This document shows, piece by piece, positions 15,349 to 23,611 of a stretch of DNA of 64,000 nucleotides. Source of the DNA: Paenibacillus sp. LHD-117 (GTDB lineage Bacteria > Bacillota > Bacilli > Paenibacillales > Paenibacillaceae). The notes beneath the pieces are model-generated. The model was not told where the DNA came from, made no database searches, and saw nothing but the letters and a program-made list of their open reading frames with translations. The translations under genes were made by a program, and so were the position numbers. Numbering within the stretch: position 1 is the first letter of the stretch; every line of letters starts with the position of its first letter. The stretch is taken from contig NZ_JAVFVT010000018.1 of NCBI RefSeq assembly GCF_030929555.1, forward strand, positions 1 through 64,000. The letters run 5' to 3'.

Positions 15349-15381
15349 ACGGCCCTACATCCGGAATGGACGAAGGGCCGT
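15349..15381 (-). terminator. Probable terminator of the thiamine-precursor operon
   Basis: On the minus strand, ACGGCCCT (15381-15374) pairs with AGGGCCGT (15356-15349), followed by TTCCTTTT. The U-run is weak, so the call is moderate. It lies past the tatD stop at 15395. Confidence 0.5.
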
Positions 15382-15394
15382 CATGATCGAGCAG

Positions 15395-16297
15395 CTATAG
15401 GTTGTAAAAAGTCCTCGTTTGGCGAAGCAGCGTTTCGGCGGTCTCGGATACATCCAATCCCTTGACGCTGGCGATGCCGATTGCCGATTCCCTGGCCATC
15501 GCAGGCACGGTCGGCTGTCCCTTATACGGTCCGTCGAAGGGCCATGGTCCATCCGTCTCCGCCATGATCAGCCGGAGCGGATACCGTTTGACCACTTCGA
15601 CAATCTCGTGCTCGTAAGCGATATCCGGCGTCACGGAGATGGAATAACCCGCTTCCGCCATCCGATCCAGCGTCCGGGTGCTTCCCTTAAACCAATGGAA
15701 ATGCGCCTTCTTGACGCCGTGAATGGCCAACAATTCGCAGGCTTTGTCCGCATCCTCGTAGACGGCGTGCAGCACGATCGGGCGGTCCAGCTCCGCCGCG
15801 AGCGCAACAAACGACTCTAGCAGCGTCAAATAAGGCGTCTCGTCGAAGCTGCCGCCTCCTGCCTCGACTTCCGTCCGCTTATAATACGGCAAGCCGACCT
15901 CGCCGATGGCGAACGCCTCGCCCGCGCGATGCCGTTCCCGGATCCAATCGAACAGCTCCTCCCGCTCTCCCTCGGAGGGAGGCTCCTGCTCCGGATGGAA
16001 GCCGTAGGCAGGATGGACGCGTCCCAGGTATCGAAGCGCCAGCTCGCGCGTCCGGACCGAGGAAGCAAGATCCATCGATACGGCGATGACCGCCTCTACG
16101 CCATGCTCGAATGCCTGCCGCAGCAGCGCATCTTGTTCTTCCTCGGGATACAGATCAACGTGGATATGCGCGTCGATGCACGGCAACCGCGATGGAGCGA
16201 TGGGGCCAAGCGTGTCGCCGGGTTCACCGCCGGACACCGGAATCTCCCCGCTCAAGTCGACTTTCCCAGCGTCTGGTTTAGCTTCCGGCATGGGCAT
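15395..16297 (-). CDS. TatD family metal-dependent hydrolase
   Basis: The 300-residue protein is an amidohydrolase-fold TIM barrel of the TatD group. Metal ligands are in IDAHIHVD (His44, His46), GEVGLPYY (Glu), the HAVYED and HFHW segments, and ETDGPW near the end. TatD enzymes are metal-dependent DNases or hydrolases. AAGGAGG stands 9 nt before the ATG at 16297, and the gene overlaps the ABC ATPase by 20 nt, so it belongs to the TPP-riboswitch operon. That placement suggests a salvage role on a thiamine-related compound, but this is an inference. A 40-residue N-terminal extension before the barrel is unusual for the family. Confidence 0.85.
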   Translation of the reverse strand: MPMPEAKPDAGKVDLSGEIPVSGGEPGDTLGPIAPSRLPCIDAHIHVDLYPEEEQDALLRQAFEHGVEAVIAVSMDLASSVRTRELALRYLGRVHPAYGFHPEQEPPSEGEREELFDWIRERHRAGEAFAIGEVGLPYYKRTEVEAGGGSFDETPYLTLLESFVALAAELDRPIVLHAVYEDADKACELLAIHGVKKAHFHWFKGSTRTLDRMAEAGYSISVTPDIAYEHEIVEVVKRYPLRLIMAETDGPWPFDGPYKGQPTVPAMARESAIGIASVKGLDVSETAETLLRQTRTFYNL

Positions 16298-17054
16298 GAA
16301 CGATCGCCTCCTTCGCTCCACCTTGCAGATGCCCGTAAATCCGGGTCTTCAGCTCGTTAAACCGCGGATCGGTCCATAAGTCTTCCCGGCGAGGCCGCTC
16401 GAAAGGGACGAACACCTCATCCACCACCGCAGCCGGCGCCGACGATAACACGATGACGCGGTCCGAGAGATAAAGCGCCTCTTCGATGCTGTGCGTGACG
16501 AGCAGCACCGACCTGCGATGCGCCTCCCAGATCGACAGCAGCCACTTCTGCATCTGCAGCCGCGTCAGCGCGTCGAGCGCCCCGAACGGCTCATCCAGCA
16601 GCATTAACGTTCGCGGCGACAGCAGCGCTCTCAGGAACGAGACGCGCTGCTGCATGCCTCCGGACAGCACATGCGGGTACGCATCCGCGTATTCCGCGAG
16701 TCCGACGCGCGCGAGCCACTCTAGCCCGAGCTCTCTCGCCTTCTTCTTCTCGATTCCGGCGATCGCGAGCGCCGTCTCGATATTGCCGGCGACGGTGCGC
16801 CAAGGTAATAACGACGCCTGCTGCGGCATATAGGCGACATGGCCGCGCTCTCCCGTCGTCTCGCGCCCTCCGATGCGAACCTCGCCCGCGCTCGGAGCCT
16901 CGAGTCCGCCAATAACGCTGAACAACGTCGTCTTCCCGCTGCCCGAAGGACCGATCAGCGAGACGAACTCGCCGTCCGCCACGGTCAAGGAGAAGTCGCG
17001 AAGTACGGCCTTTTCGCCGAAGCTTTTGCTCACGCCCTTCACTTCAAGCATCAT
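16278..17054 (-). CDS. thiZ: ABC transporter ATP-binding protein, thiamine-precursor uptake (ThiZ-like)
   Basis: The 258-residue ATPase belongs to the nitrate/taurine/thiamine-precursor class. Walker A is GPSGSGKTT (35-43), the Q-loop YMPQQASLLPW (75-85), the signature LSGGMQQR (130-137), Walker B LLDEP (152-156), and the switch histidine lies in VTHSIEEAL. It powers uptake through the permease encoded immediately upstream. Its start overlaps the permease stop by 11 nt, and AAGGGGGA lies 7 nt before the ATG. The thi assignment rests on the TPP riboswitch and the ThiY-like and thiamine-binding neighbours, not on the ATPase itself. Confidence 0.85.
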   Translation of the reverse strand: MMLEVKGVSKSFGEKAVLRDFSLTVADGEFVSLIGPSGSGKTTLFSVIGGLEAPSAGEVRIGGRETTGERGHVAYMPQQASLLPWRTVAGNIETALAIAGIEKKKARELGLEWLARVGLAEYADAYPHVLSGGMQQRVSFLRALLSPRTLMLLDEPFGALDALTRLQMQKWLLSIWEAHRRSVLLVTHSIEEALYLSDRVIVLSSAPAAVVDEVFVPFERPRREDLWTDPRFNELKTRIYGHLQGGAKEAIVHAHAGS

Positions 17055-17835
17055 GCCGCTTTCCCCCTTCCTTGGCGGACGGGCGCCAGCGGATAACGAT
17101 CCGCTCCGCCCACGCCACCAGTCCGAATAACGTTAGACTTACGATGATGATCAAAATAACGGCCGCGAAAGCCCGCTCCGGCATAAATCCCCGAGACGAC
17201 AACGCCATGAAACCGCCAAGCCCCAGCTTCGGCGACAGCAGCTCCGCGAAGACGGCGCTGAGCACGCTATAGGAGGCGGCGATCTTCAGGCCGGAGAACA
17301 GATGCACGACCGCGTTCGGCAGCTCCAGCCGCCAGAACAGCTCCCGCTTCCCGGCCCCGATCATCCGCATGTAATGGCGCAGTCCGGCATCCGTGTTCGA
17401 CAAACCGGCCATCATCGCGATCGACACGGGGAAGAAGCAGACCAGCATGACCAGCATCACCTTGGGCAGCAGCCCGTAACCGAACAGCATCGTCAGGATG
17501 GGGCCGAGCACGACGATCGGCACGTTCTGCGACAGGATCAACAGCGGATAGACGCCTCTGCGCACCCCCGGCAGCAGATGCAGCAAAGCGGCGAGCGCGA
17601 AGCCCGCCGCCGAACCGCCCGCGAAGCCGATCAAGGTCAGCTTCAGCGTCGCCCACGTATGCGCCATGAGGCGCGGCCAGATGTCGATCGCCTCCCGCGT
17701 TACCGCGATCGGCGATGGAATCCGCCACGCATCCACGAGGCCGAGCGAAGCGGCAGCCTGCCAGAGCGCGAGAAGCGCGCCGAGCACGACGGCGGGCGGC
17801 CACAACTTCGCCCACCTCGCCGATTTACTGGCCAT
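17044..17835 (-). CDS. thiX: ABC transporter permease, thiamine-precursor uptake (ThiX-like)
   Basis: The 263-residue protein is a BPD-type inner-membrane permease with about six segments (the first at residues 13-32). The ATPase-docking EAA-type loop is visible as MIGAGKRELFWRLELPNA (about residues 158-175), matching the SsuC/TauC/ThiX class. It takes up a pyrimidine precursor of thiamine, such as formylaminopyrimidine or HMP, together with the binding protein and ATPase of the operon. It overlaps both neighbours by 11 nt. Expression is expected to fall when TPP is high, through the riboswitch upstream of the first gene. The exact precursor is not determined by sequence. Confidence 0.85.
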   Translation of the reverse strand: MASKSARWAKLWPPAVVLGALLALWQAAASLGLVDAWRIPSPIAVTREAIDIWPRLMAHTWATLKLTLIGFAGGSAAGFALAALLHLLPGVRRGVYPLLILSQNVPIVVLGPILTMLFGYGLLPKVMLVMLVCFFPVSIAMMAGLSNTDAGLRHYMRMIGAGKRELFWRLELPNAVVHLFSGLKIAASYSVLSAVFAELLSPKLGLGGFMALSSRGFMPERAFAAVILIIIVSLTLFGLVAWAERIVIRWRPSAKEGGKRHDA

Positions 17836-18127
17836 CGGGGTATTTCTCCAGCAAGCGGCCCATGGAAGCGCCGCTCTCCGGATTGTAATAGATCTTGATC
17901 TGGCTGATGACCGACGCGCAGCCCATCTCGGTCATCGCCTCGTTCATCCGCTGCACGACGTCCAGCAGCTCCGGAAGCTCGCCTTCCATCGTCGTCTCCA
18001 GCGGAGCGACGCGGTACGGCACGCCGGATGCCTTGATGATATCAATCGCGCGGTCCACGTAAGGGAGGACGCTTGCCCCGCCCGGCGTGCTCGGCAGGAT
18101 TTGGATGCTTACTAATGCGTTAGCCAT
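17825..18127 (-). CDS. MTH1187-family (DUF77) thiamine-binding protein
   Basis: The 100-residue protein is a single MTH1187/YkoF-type ferredoxin-like domain. It begins ALVSIQILPSTPG and contains the conserved DIIKASGVPYRVAPLETTMEGE block that lines the ligand pocket. Members form tetramers that bind thiamine or its pyrimidine part and are found in thiamine operons. GAGGAG precedes the ATG by 9 nt. It sits between the binding-protein gene (30 nt upstream) and the permease (11 nt overlap). It may hold or hand over the imported precursor in the cytoplasm; this is inferred from family and context. Confidence 0.88.
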   Translation of the reverse strand: MANALVSIQILPSTPGGASVLPYVDRAIDIIKASGVPYRVAPLETTMEGELPELLDVVQRMNEAMTEMGCASVISQIKIYYNPESGASMGRLLEKYPDGQ

Positions 18128-18157
18128 GCTGTTGCTCTCCTCTCCGATGTCTTTCGT

Positions 18158-19198
18158 TTATTCCGGCAGAAATTCGTTCGTGAACGCCTGCTCCGCGTCC
18201 AACTTGCCTTCAAGCAGTCCGTGGTCAAGCATCCACGTCGCGTAGTTTTCCCACACGCTCAGCTTCTGCTCGCCCCACCGCGCCGCGTCGTCCTGGTATT
18301 TCGGACTGAGCCACTTCTGGCTCGCTTTTACAAGCTCCGCGTTCAGATCCGGCTCCGCTTTGATCAGCACGTCCGCCGCATCCTCCGGATGTTCGATCGC
18401 GAATTGATACCCTTCCGCTGCGCCCGCCGTGAACGCCTTCACCAGCTCCGGATCGGACTCGATGTTTTTCTCGCTCGTCACCAGCACGGGCGTGTAGTAG
18501 TCCAGCTTATCGCTGTAGTCGGTCAAGTAAACCATGTTCAGCTCCTCGCCGCGCAGCTCCGCTTCGATTCCCGTCCACGCATAGTAGATCCATGCGAAGT
18601 CGATATCCCGCTCCACCGCGGAGAAGAAGTCGCTGTCGCCGATGCTGAGAATGTCCACCTTGCCGATGTCGCCGCCGTCCGTCTGCATGAGGGAGTCGAT
18701 GACCGACTCCTCCAGCGGCGCGCCCCAGCCGCCGTATCGCTGGCCTTCGAATTTCTTCGGCGAATCGATGCCCTTCGCCTTCGGCGAAGCGAAGCCCGAC
18801 GTGTTATGCTGGATGACCGCGGCGATCGAGACGATCGGCACATCGGCGATGCGAGCCATCGTCACGGATTCTTGATAGCTGACGCCGAAATCCGCGTCGC
18901 CGGAGGCGACCATGGCGTCCGCCCCGTCCTGCCCCGGCTGGACGATCTCCACGTCCAGGCCCTGTTTCTTGAAGAAGCCGTTATCCCGCGCGACGTAAAG
19001 TCCCGTATGATTCGTGTTCGGCGTCCAGTCGAGCACGACCTTCACCTTCCGGAGCTCCTTCTCCGCTCCCTCTCCGTTTACGTCTCCTCCGCTCGGCTCG
19101 TTGCCGTTCCCTCCGCAGCCGGCGAGCGTTAGCATCAAGGCGAGCATGGCCGCCGTAAGCCCCCGTCCCCATACGTTTTTGTTCTTCTTGTGCAGCAT
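18158..19198 (-). CDS. thiY: ThiY-like substrate-binding lipoprotein (NMT1/THI5 family)
   Basis: The 346-residue protein has a type II signal with lipobox LAGC (Cys26), then an NMT1/THI5-like binding domain. The opening KVVLDWTPNTNHTGLYVARDNG and the later AVIQHNTSGFASPKAKGI block are typical of HMP/formylaminopyrimidine-binding ThiY proteins. It captures the precursor outside the membrane and passes it to the ThiX-like permease. The ATG at 19198 is preferred because GAGGGG lies 8 nt upstream and the signal peptide begins there, although the frame is open much further 5' into the riboswitch leader. It is the first gene of the operon and is controlled by the leader at 19277-19480. Confidence 0.9.
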   Translation of the reverse strand: MLHKKNKNVWGRGLTAAMLALMLTLAGCGGNGNEPSGGDVNGEGAEKELRKVKVVLDWTPNTNHTGLYVARDNGFFKKQGLDVEIVQPGQDGADAMVASGDADFGVSYQESVTMARIADVPIVSIAAVIQHNTSGFASPKAKGIDSPKKFEGQRYGGWGAPLEESVIDSLMQTDGGDIGKVDILSIGDSDFFSAVERDIDFAWIYYAWTGIEAELRGEELNMVYLTDYSDKLDYYTPVLVTSEKNIESDPELVKAFTAGAAEGYQFAIEHPEDAADVLIKAEPDLNAELVKASQKWLSPKYQDDAARWGEQKLSVWENYATWMLDHGLLEGKLDAEQAFTNEFLPE

Positions 19199-19276
19199 GA
19201 TGTGTTCCCCTCTCCCGATATGTAAGTCTCCGCGATTGACGCTCCCCGCACGCTCCTCTATTTCCCTTCTTGAAAC

Positions 19277-19307
19277 AAAAAAATCGCCCCCCTGATCAGG
19301 AGGACGA
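19277..19307 (-). terminator. Leader terminator of the TPP riboswitch
   Basis: On the minus strand, TCGTCCTCCT pairs with AGGGGGGCGA around GATC (10 bp, two of them G-U) and is followed by seven T. It lies between the aptamer and thiY. GGACGA at 19342-19337 could pair with TCGTCC (19307-19302) of the terminator as an alternative fold. Confidence 0.8.
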
Positions 19308-19390
19308 GTTGCCATCGGCTTGTTCAGCGGCTTCCTTCGTCCGCGCGCAGCCGCAAACGGCTGTACACTAAACATGAAGAAGCGCTGGCT

Positions 19391-19480
19391 TCTGTTCCTA
19401 CGCCGGCATTATCCGGATCAGGTATACGGGTCGGAATGTTGTCATTCCCTCTCAGCCGGCCTAACCAGCTCCCCGGAGCA
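19391..19480 (-). ncRNA. TPP riboswitch (THI element)
   Basis: The minus strand carries the THI-box core: CCGGGGAGC, then GGCTGAGAGGG, then ACCTGATCCGGATAATGCCGG and CGTAGGAA. These are the conserved blocks that bind the pyrimidine and pyrophosphate of TPP. With the hairpin at 19277-19307 it should end transcription when TPP is plentiful. It controls the thiY-DUF77-thiX-thiZ-tatD operon. Confidence 0.95.
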
Positions 19481-19485
19481 TATTC

Positions 19486-19536
19486 GGTTACGTCAATTAC
19501 GTAACCAATTATAACAGACTCCGCGGGTATTGCCAG
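19486..19536 (-). promoter_or_regulatory. Promoter of the thi operon with an adjoining palindrome
   Basis: CTGGCA (19536-19531) and TATAAT (19513-19508) are 17 nt apart on the minus strand. Between -10 and the aptamer lies a perfect inverted repeat, GGTTACGT (19506-19499) and ACGTAACC (19493-19486), around 5 nt. It covers the expected transcription start near 19501. Confidence 0.7.
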
Positions 19537-19538
19537 CT

Positions 19539-20654
19539 TTATTTTGCCGCTTGGGGACTTCCTCCTCCCGCCAGCCCTTTCTTATACCGCTTTCTTACCC
19601 CCACAATGAGCATCATGAGCGGCAGCGCGACCTGGAAGAGAGGCACGATCTTCAGCGTCACGTCCAGACCGAGCCAGATGTGGAACGTGTTGTTCGGTTC
19701 GAGGAAGGAGGCGCCGTAGATGGCCGCTCCGATCGGAAACACCAAATTGCGCTGCGCGACGCCCGTAACGGATTCGGTGACTAGCAGGGAGGCCAAGTAC
19801 AGCGCCGTAATTTTCACGTATAACCCGATGAACAGCAGTAACGTGACGATGATATCCAGACGCTCCAGAAAGTTGAAAAGCCGGATTAATTGCACCGCCT
19901 GCAGCAGCGGCAGCCCGGTTGCCCCCGCGAGCGCCGGTCCGAGCACGCACAGGATCAACGCGTTCATGAAGATCAGAAACCCCGACACGGCACATTGCGA
20001 CAGGAGGGTCACTTTGGCAATCGATTTCCGCTCCTTCACGAGGTTCCAGAACATGAACATGACGACGAGCTGCGCGAACGGAAACGACACCAGATCCGGG
20101 AAAGCCGCCTGAATGACGGGCATCGGACCGTCTTCCATGACGGGAAGCAGCTGGTCGAACTTTACGAGTCCGCTGAAGAACAGCAGAATGATCAGAAGCA
20201 AATAACTGACGGCCGCAATCGGAAACAGCAGCTGCACGACGCGGACGAACACCTCCACCCCTTTGGAGACGGTGTAAACGGCGACGAGCACGATAAACAG
20301 CATGATGAGCCACTTTGGCGTAATATTAAGCAGCGCCGCCGACGTCAGCTCGCCCACGTCGCGCACGTTCCTCATGCTCTCGTACGCGAACCATACCGCG
20401 TGCAGCATGCCGACGGCGCTGCCGATCCATTTGCCGAAGTGGATTTTGTACAGCTTGGCGAGCTCCGCGTCCGGAGCCCTTCGCTGGATGAACAAATACA
20501 TGGCCGTCAGAAGCAGGCCGGCGGCGGCGGCCATCGTCATCGCGATCCAGGAATTCTGTTTGGCTTTGATACCTAGCTCGAACAGCGGCGTGCTGCCGAT
20601 CACGAACAATACAATGAGCAGCGCGAGCTGGCTTTTGCCGATCTGCTGACGCAT
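19539..20654 (-). CDS. GerAB/ArcD/ProY-family spore germination permease (GerB-type)
   Basis: The 371-residue protein has about ten membrane segments and the APC-superfamily fold of germinant-receptor B subunits. The start QIGKSQLALLIVLFVIGSTPLF and the loop YESMRNVRDVGELTSAALLN near residue 90 are typical. It lies in the spore inner membrane and helps recognise the germinant together with the A and C subunits. AAGGAGG lies before the ATG. It is the last gene of a gerA-gerC-gerB operon; the usual B. subtilis order is A-B-C. The germinant (amino acid, sugar or nucleoside) cannot be told from sequence. Expression in the forespore under sigma-G is expected, but no clear promoter was seen. Confidence 0.9.
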   Translation of the reverse strand: MRQQIGKSQLALLIVLFVIGSTPLFELGIKAKQNSWIAMTMAAAAGLLLTAMYLFIQRRAPDAELAKLYKIHFGKWIGSAVGMLHAVWFAYESMRNVRDVGELTSAALLNITPKWLIMLFIVLVAVYTVSKGVEVFVRVVQLLFPIAAVSYLLLIILLFFSGLVKFDQLLPVMEDGPMPVIQAAFPDLVSFPFAQLVVMFMFWNLVKERKSIAKVTLLSQCAVSGFLIFMNALILCVLGPALAGATGLPLLQAVQLIRLFNFLERLDIIVTLLLFIGLYVKITALYLASLLVTESVTGVAQRNLVFPIGAAIYGASFLEPNNTFHIWLGLDVTLKIVPLFQVALPLMMLIVGVRKRYKKGLAGGGSPQAAK

Positions 20655-20701
20655 GGCGTCGCCTCCTTCCTCTCGATTGCGATCGCGTTATCCGCGGAGG
20701 A

Positions 20702-21913
20702 TTATTTTGCCGCGTCCTCCTGCAGCTGCTTGAAGTTATTGCCGCTGGAACCCGTGTCGGACAGGCTGAAGTTCACCTTCACGTTCAATTCCGACTCGGA
20801 GAAATGTTCCCGCCAGTTCACTTGCTCCTTCTTCCACATCTTCGGATGGTTTTTGTGGATCAAATTGCCGAAGCCGGCGACATCCGCCTTATGTTTGATC
20901 ATCGCTTTCCAGCCCTCGACGGCGATCGCATGGATTTCTTCTCCGATTCTAAGCTCGATTCGCTTCACTTCGTCCGGCTTGCTTAAATCGCCTTTGCAAT
21001 TGTATTCCATAAGGCGTCCCTCCGCGTCGATGACGACGTCGAAGCGCCACTTGCCGTCCGCGTAGACCGGCTTCCGATCCGTCGCCGTCCGGATGACCCG
21101 CACGGAGGAGTCTTTTTTTCCTTCCTTCCGATCGGAGCACGCGAACCCGATCGTCGTTCTGTCGATATAATCGCCGATCCAATTAATGCCGCCGCTCTCC
21201 TCGTCGCTTACCCAGCCTACCAGCTTGTCTTCTACGATCAGTCCCAGATTGCTTAGCCGGACTTTCGTCGGCGTGCTCGTCTGGCCGAGCGTTCTCACGT
21301 TGTCCGCGCTGCCGCCCGTTCCCGCCATCGTCAAGCCGGGAATGCCCGTCGTCTTCGTGCTGCTGAGCAGATCCATCAGCACGTTGTTGATCGTCATTTG
21401 CCGGAACGACGCGTTGTTTTTGTCTTCGTTCTCGATCATGCGGTGGATCGCCGCCCCGGGAATTTGCTCCAGCGGCGTCAACTGCTCCAGCATTCGCCGC
21501 GCGTTGCCCTTGGACAGAAAGACGCTGACCGTCTCCCTGGAATCGTGGTTGCGGAGATACACTTCCAGCAGCTGGCCCAGCCCCTTGCGCGCGGCCTCCT
21601 GCCCGATAATGACGATCTGGTTATGCGAGAAGTACAGGCGCCTGGACGTTTCCTGGCTTGCTTTGCTGATGGCCGACCGGTAGCTGTCCGCTTCCGAGGA
21701 GAAAACGTTGACCGCGGCAGCGCCGCTGCCCCCCCCCTGGCTCGAGATCGCTCTCGGGATGACGGTTTGGTAGGAAATCACCCACTTGCCGTCGCGCAAG
21801 TCCACGCCGGTCGCGGTTATGATCGCGATTTCGTTGAGCTCCACCCGGTTCCAGCAGCCGGCGAGCAGCAGCCCAGATGCGATGAATAACAGCAGCGTCT
21901 TCGCCGTCCTCAT
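20702..21913 (-). CDS. Ger(x)C-family spore germination lipoprotein
   Basis: The 403-residue protein has a signal peptide with lipobox LLAGC (Cys19), followed by WNRVELNE, the hallmark of GerC subunits after the lipid-bearing cysteine. The rest follows the two-part GerC fold, with ITATGVDL and VFSSEADSYRSAIS segments in the first domain. GerC is tethered outside the spore inner membrane and is needed for receptor function. The ATG at 21913 has AGGGGGG 6 nt upstream; a farther ATG at 21934 overlaps the gerA stop as ATGA and is less well supported. It lies between gerA and gerB in the operon. Confidence 0.92.
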   Translation of the reverse strand: MRTAKTLLLFIASGLLLAGCWNRVELNEIAIITATGVDLRDGKWVISYQTVIPRAISSQGGGSGAAAVNVFSSEADSYRSAISKASQETSRRLYFSHNQIVIIGQEAARKGLGQLLEVYLRNHDSRETVSVFLSKGNARRMLEQLTPLEQIPGAAIHRMIENEDKNNASFRQMTINNVLMDLLSSTKTTGIPGLTMAGTGGSADNVRTLGQTSTPTKVRLSNLGLIVEDKLVGWVSDEESGGINWIGDYIDRTTIGFACSDRKEGKKDSSVRVIRTATDRKPVYADGKWRFDVVIDAEGRLMEYNCKGDLSKPDEVKRIELRIGEEIHAIAVEGWKAMIKHKADVAGFGNLIHKNHPKMWKKEQVNWREHFSESELNVKVNFSLSDTGSSGNNFKQLQEDAAK

Positions 21914-21930
21914 CGACTTCCCCCCTGTCG

Positions 21931-23481
21931 TCATGTCTTCTTTCGCTGCCTTTGATCAAGCGGCCTTCGTTTGCCGCTTTTCCGCTTCGGATTGTGAAGC
22001 CCGAGCTCCTGCGGCCGAAGCACGATGGCCCACCACGGGACGCGCAGGAACACGTCGCGCCACTTCCCGCTGCTGCTGGCGCCCGGAGCGAACGGAGACA
22101 TATAGGGAACGCCGAAGGAGCGCAGCGAAACCAAGTGAACCAGAATAAACAACATGGCGATAAAAATGCCGAAAAATCCGAGAAAACCGGCCATGAGCAT
22201 GAAACCGAACCGTATGATCCTGGAGGTGGCCGCCATGCTGAATTCGGGTATGACGAAGTTGGAGATAGCCGTGAACGATACGACGATGACCATGCCCGCC
22301 GAGACGATGCCCGCCTGCACGGCCGACTGCCCCAGCACGAGCGCGCCGACAATGGAGATCGCCGGCCCGATCGCTCTTGGCATGCGAAGGCCGGCTTCCC
22401 GGAGCACCTCGAAGGTCATCTCCATGAGCAGCGCTTCGACAAGGCCGGGGAGCGGAACGCCTTCGCGCTGCGCGGCCAGACTGATGAGCAGCGTCGTGGG
22501 CAGCATCTCCTGGTGGAACGTGGTGACCGCGATGTACAAGGCCGGCAGCACCATGGACACGACATAGGCGGCGTACCGGATCATCCGTACGAACGAAGCG
22601 ATGTCGAAGCGCTGGTAGTAGTCCTCCGGCGATTGAAAGAAGCTGAAGAAGGTGATCGGCGCAGTCAAGGCGATCGGCGTCCCGTCGACCATGATCGCGA
22701 TCCGTCCTTCCAGCAAGGCCGCCGCGATGGAATCGGGACGCTCCGTATTCATGAGCGTCGGGAACAGCGTGAACGTCTCGTCCTGAATGAACTCCTCGAT
22801 ATATCCGCTGTCGAGCACCCCGTCGACCTCGATGTCCGCCAATCTCCGGTAGACTTCCTTGACCGTCGCTTCGTCCGCGATGCCGTTCATGAAGACCACC
22901 GCCACGTCGGTATGCGTCTGCGTGCCGATCTTGTGCGTCTGCACGCGCAGGTCGGGCGAGCGGATAATCCGGCGGATCAAGCTGATGTTCGTGGACAGCT
23001 CCTCTACGAATCCCCGCTGCGGGCCGCGGATGACAGTCTGCGTCTGCGCGATGTCCACGCCCCTCGTTTCGCCGCCGCCCGCTTCCGCCGCCAGCGCCGT
23101 ATCGCTGCCGTCGGAGAGGATGAGGCACATCCCGTCGGCGAGCAGCTGCAGCGCTTCCTCCATCGCGCGGATTTCTTTGACCGAGCCGACCGACACGACG
23201 CTTGCCCGGAGCGCCCTTAGCAGCCAGCTTCCTTCCTTGCCGGCCCGCTCGTCCGGCAGCTTCATGGACATGAGCGGCGCCAGCACGCTTTCGTTGATGA
23301 TCCCTTCGTCGACGATTCCTTTGAGATAGAACAGAGCCAGCTCCCGCTCCGGCGCGGCGTCGCTTCGGAACGATCGGATGACGAAATCGCTGCTCCCGCC
23401 GAAGCGCTCGTTAATGGCGCGTACGTTCGCTTGCAGCGACGGGCTGAGCGGCGCCGTCGCCTGCGAGTTGGACTCTTTCAT
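21931..23481 (-). CDS. GerA-family spore germination protein
   Basis: The 516-residue protein is the A subunit of a germinant receptor. It has a long soluble N-terminal region (about 1-280) with the conserved VIRGPQRGFVEELSTNISLIRRR-like block near residue 150, and a C-terminal part with four to six membrane segments (from about residue 300). The C-terminal PYMSPFAP motif is typical. AAGGTG stands close to the ATG. It is the first gene of the ger operon and is divergent from a glycosyltransferase gene with a 130-nt gap. An A subunit of this kind forms an oligomeric ion channel in the spore membrane. The germinant is unknown. Confidence 0.93.
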   Translation of the reverse strand: MKESNSQATAPLSPSLQANVRAINERFGGSSDFVIRSFRSDAAPERELALFYLKGIVDEGIINESVLAPLMSMKLPDERAGKEGSWLLRALRASVVSVGSVKEIRAMEEALQLLADGMCLILSDGSDTALAAEAGGGETRGVDIAQTQTVIRGPQRGFVEELSTNISLIRRIIRSPDLRVQTHKIGTQTHTDVAVVFMNGIADEATVKEVYRRLADIEVDGVLDSGYIEEFIQDETFTLFPTLMNTERPDSIAAALLEGRIAIMVDGTPIALTAPITFFSFFQSPEDYYQRFDIASFVRMIRYAAYVVSMVLPALYIAVTTFHQEMLPTTLLISLAAQREGVPLPGLVEALLMEMTFEVLREAGLRMPRAIGPAISIVGALVLGQSAVQAGIVSAGMVIVVSFTAISNFVIPEFSMAATSRIIRFGFMLMAGFLGFFGIFIAMLFILVHLVSLRSFGVPYMSPFAPGASSSGKWRDVFLRVPWWAIVLRPQELGLHNPKRKSGKRRPLDQRQRKKT

Positions 23482-23611
23482 GGCACACCTTCTATTTTTT
23501 CCATATTGCCGTTATTTTGGCACTTTCTTGCTCCGATTATGTATGGCACCTTCCCTATCGCCCGCTAATACAATGGTACGATGAACCGTCAGGAAGAAAG
23601 GATGTTGAGGG

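Noticed and set aside
21952-23220. A long open frame on the plus strand opposite gerA
   Set aside because: It is antisense to a well-supported gerA and is rich in Arg/Asp/His as expected from the third-position GC bias of the other strand.
23482-23611. A sigma-G promoter for the ger operon
   Set aside because: CATACAT-like bases are present, but I found no GNATR-type -35 at the right spacing, so I do not call it.
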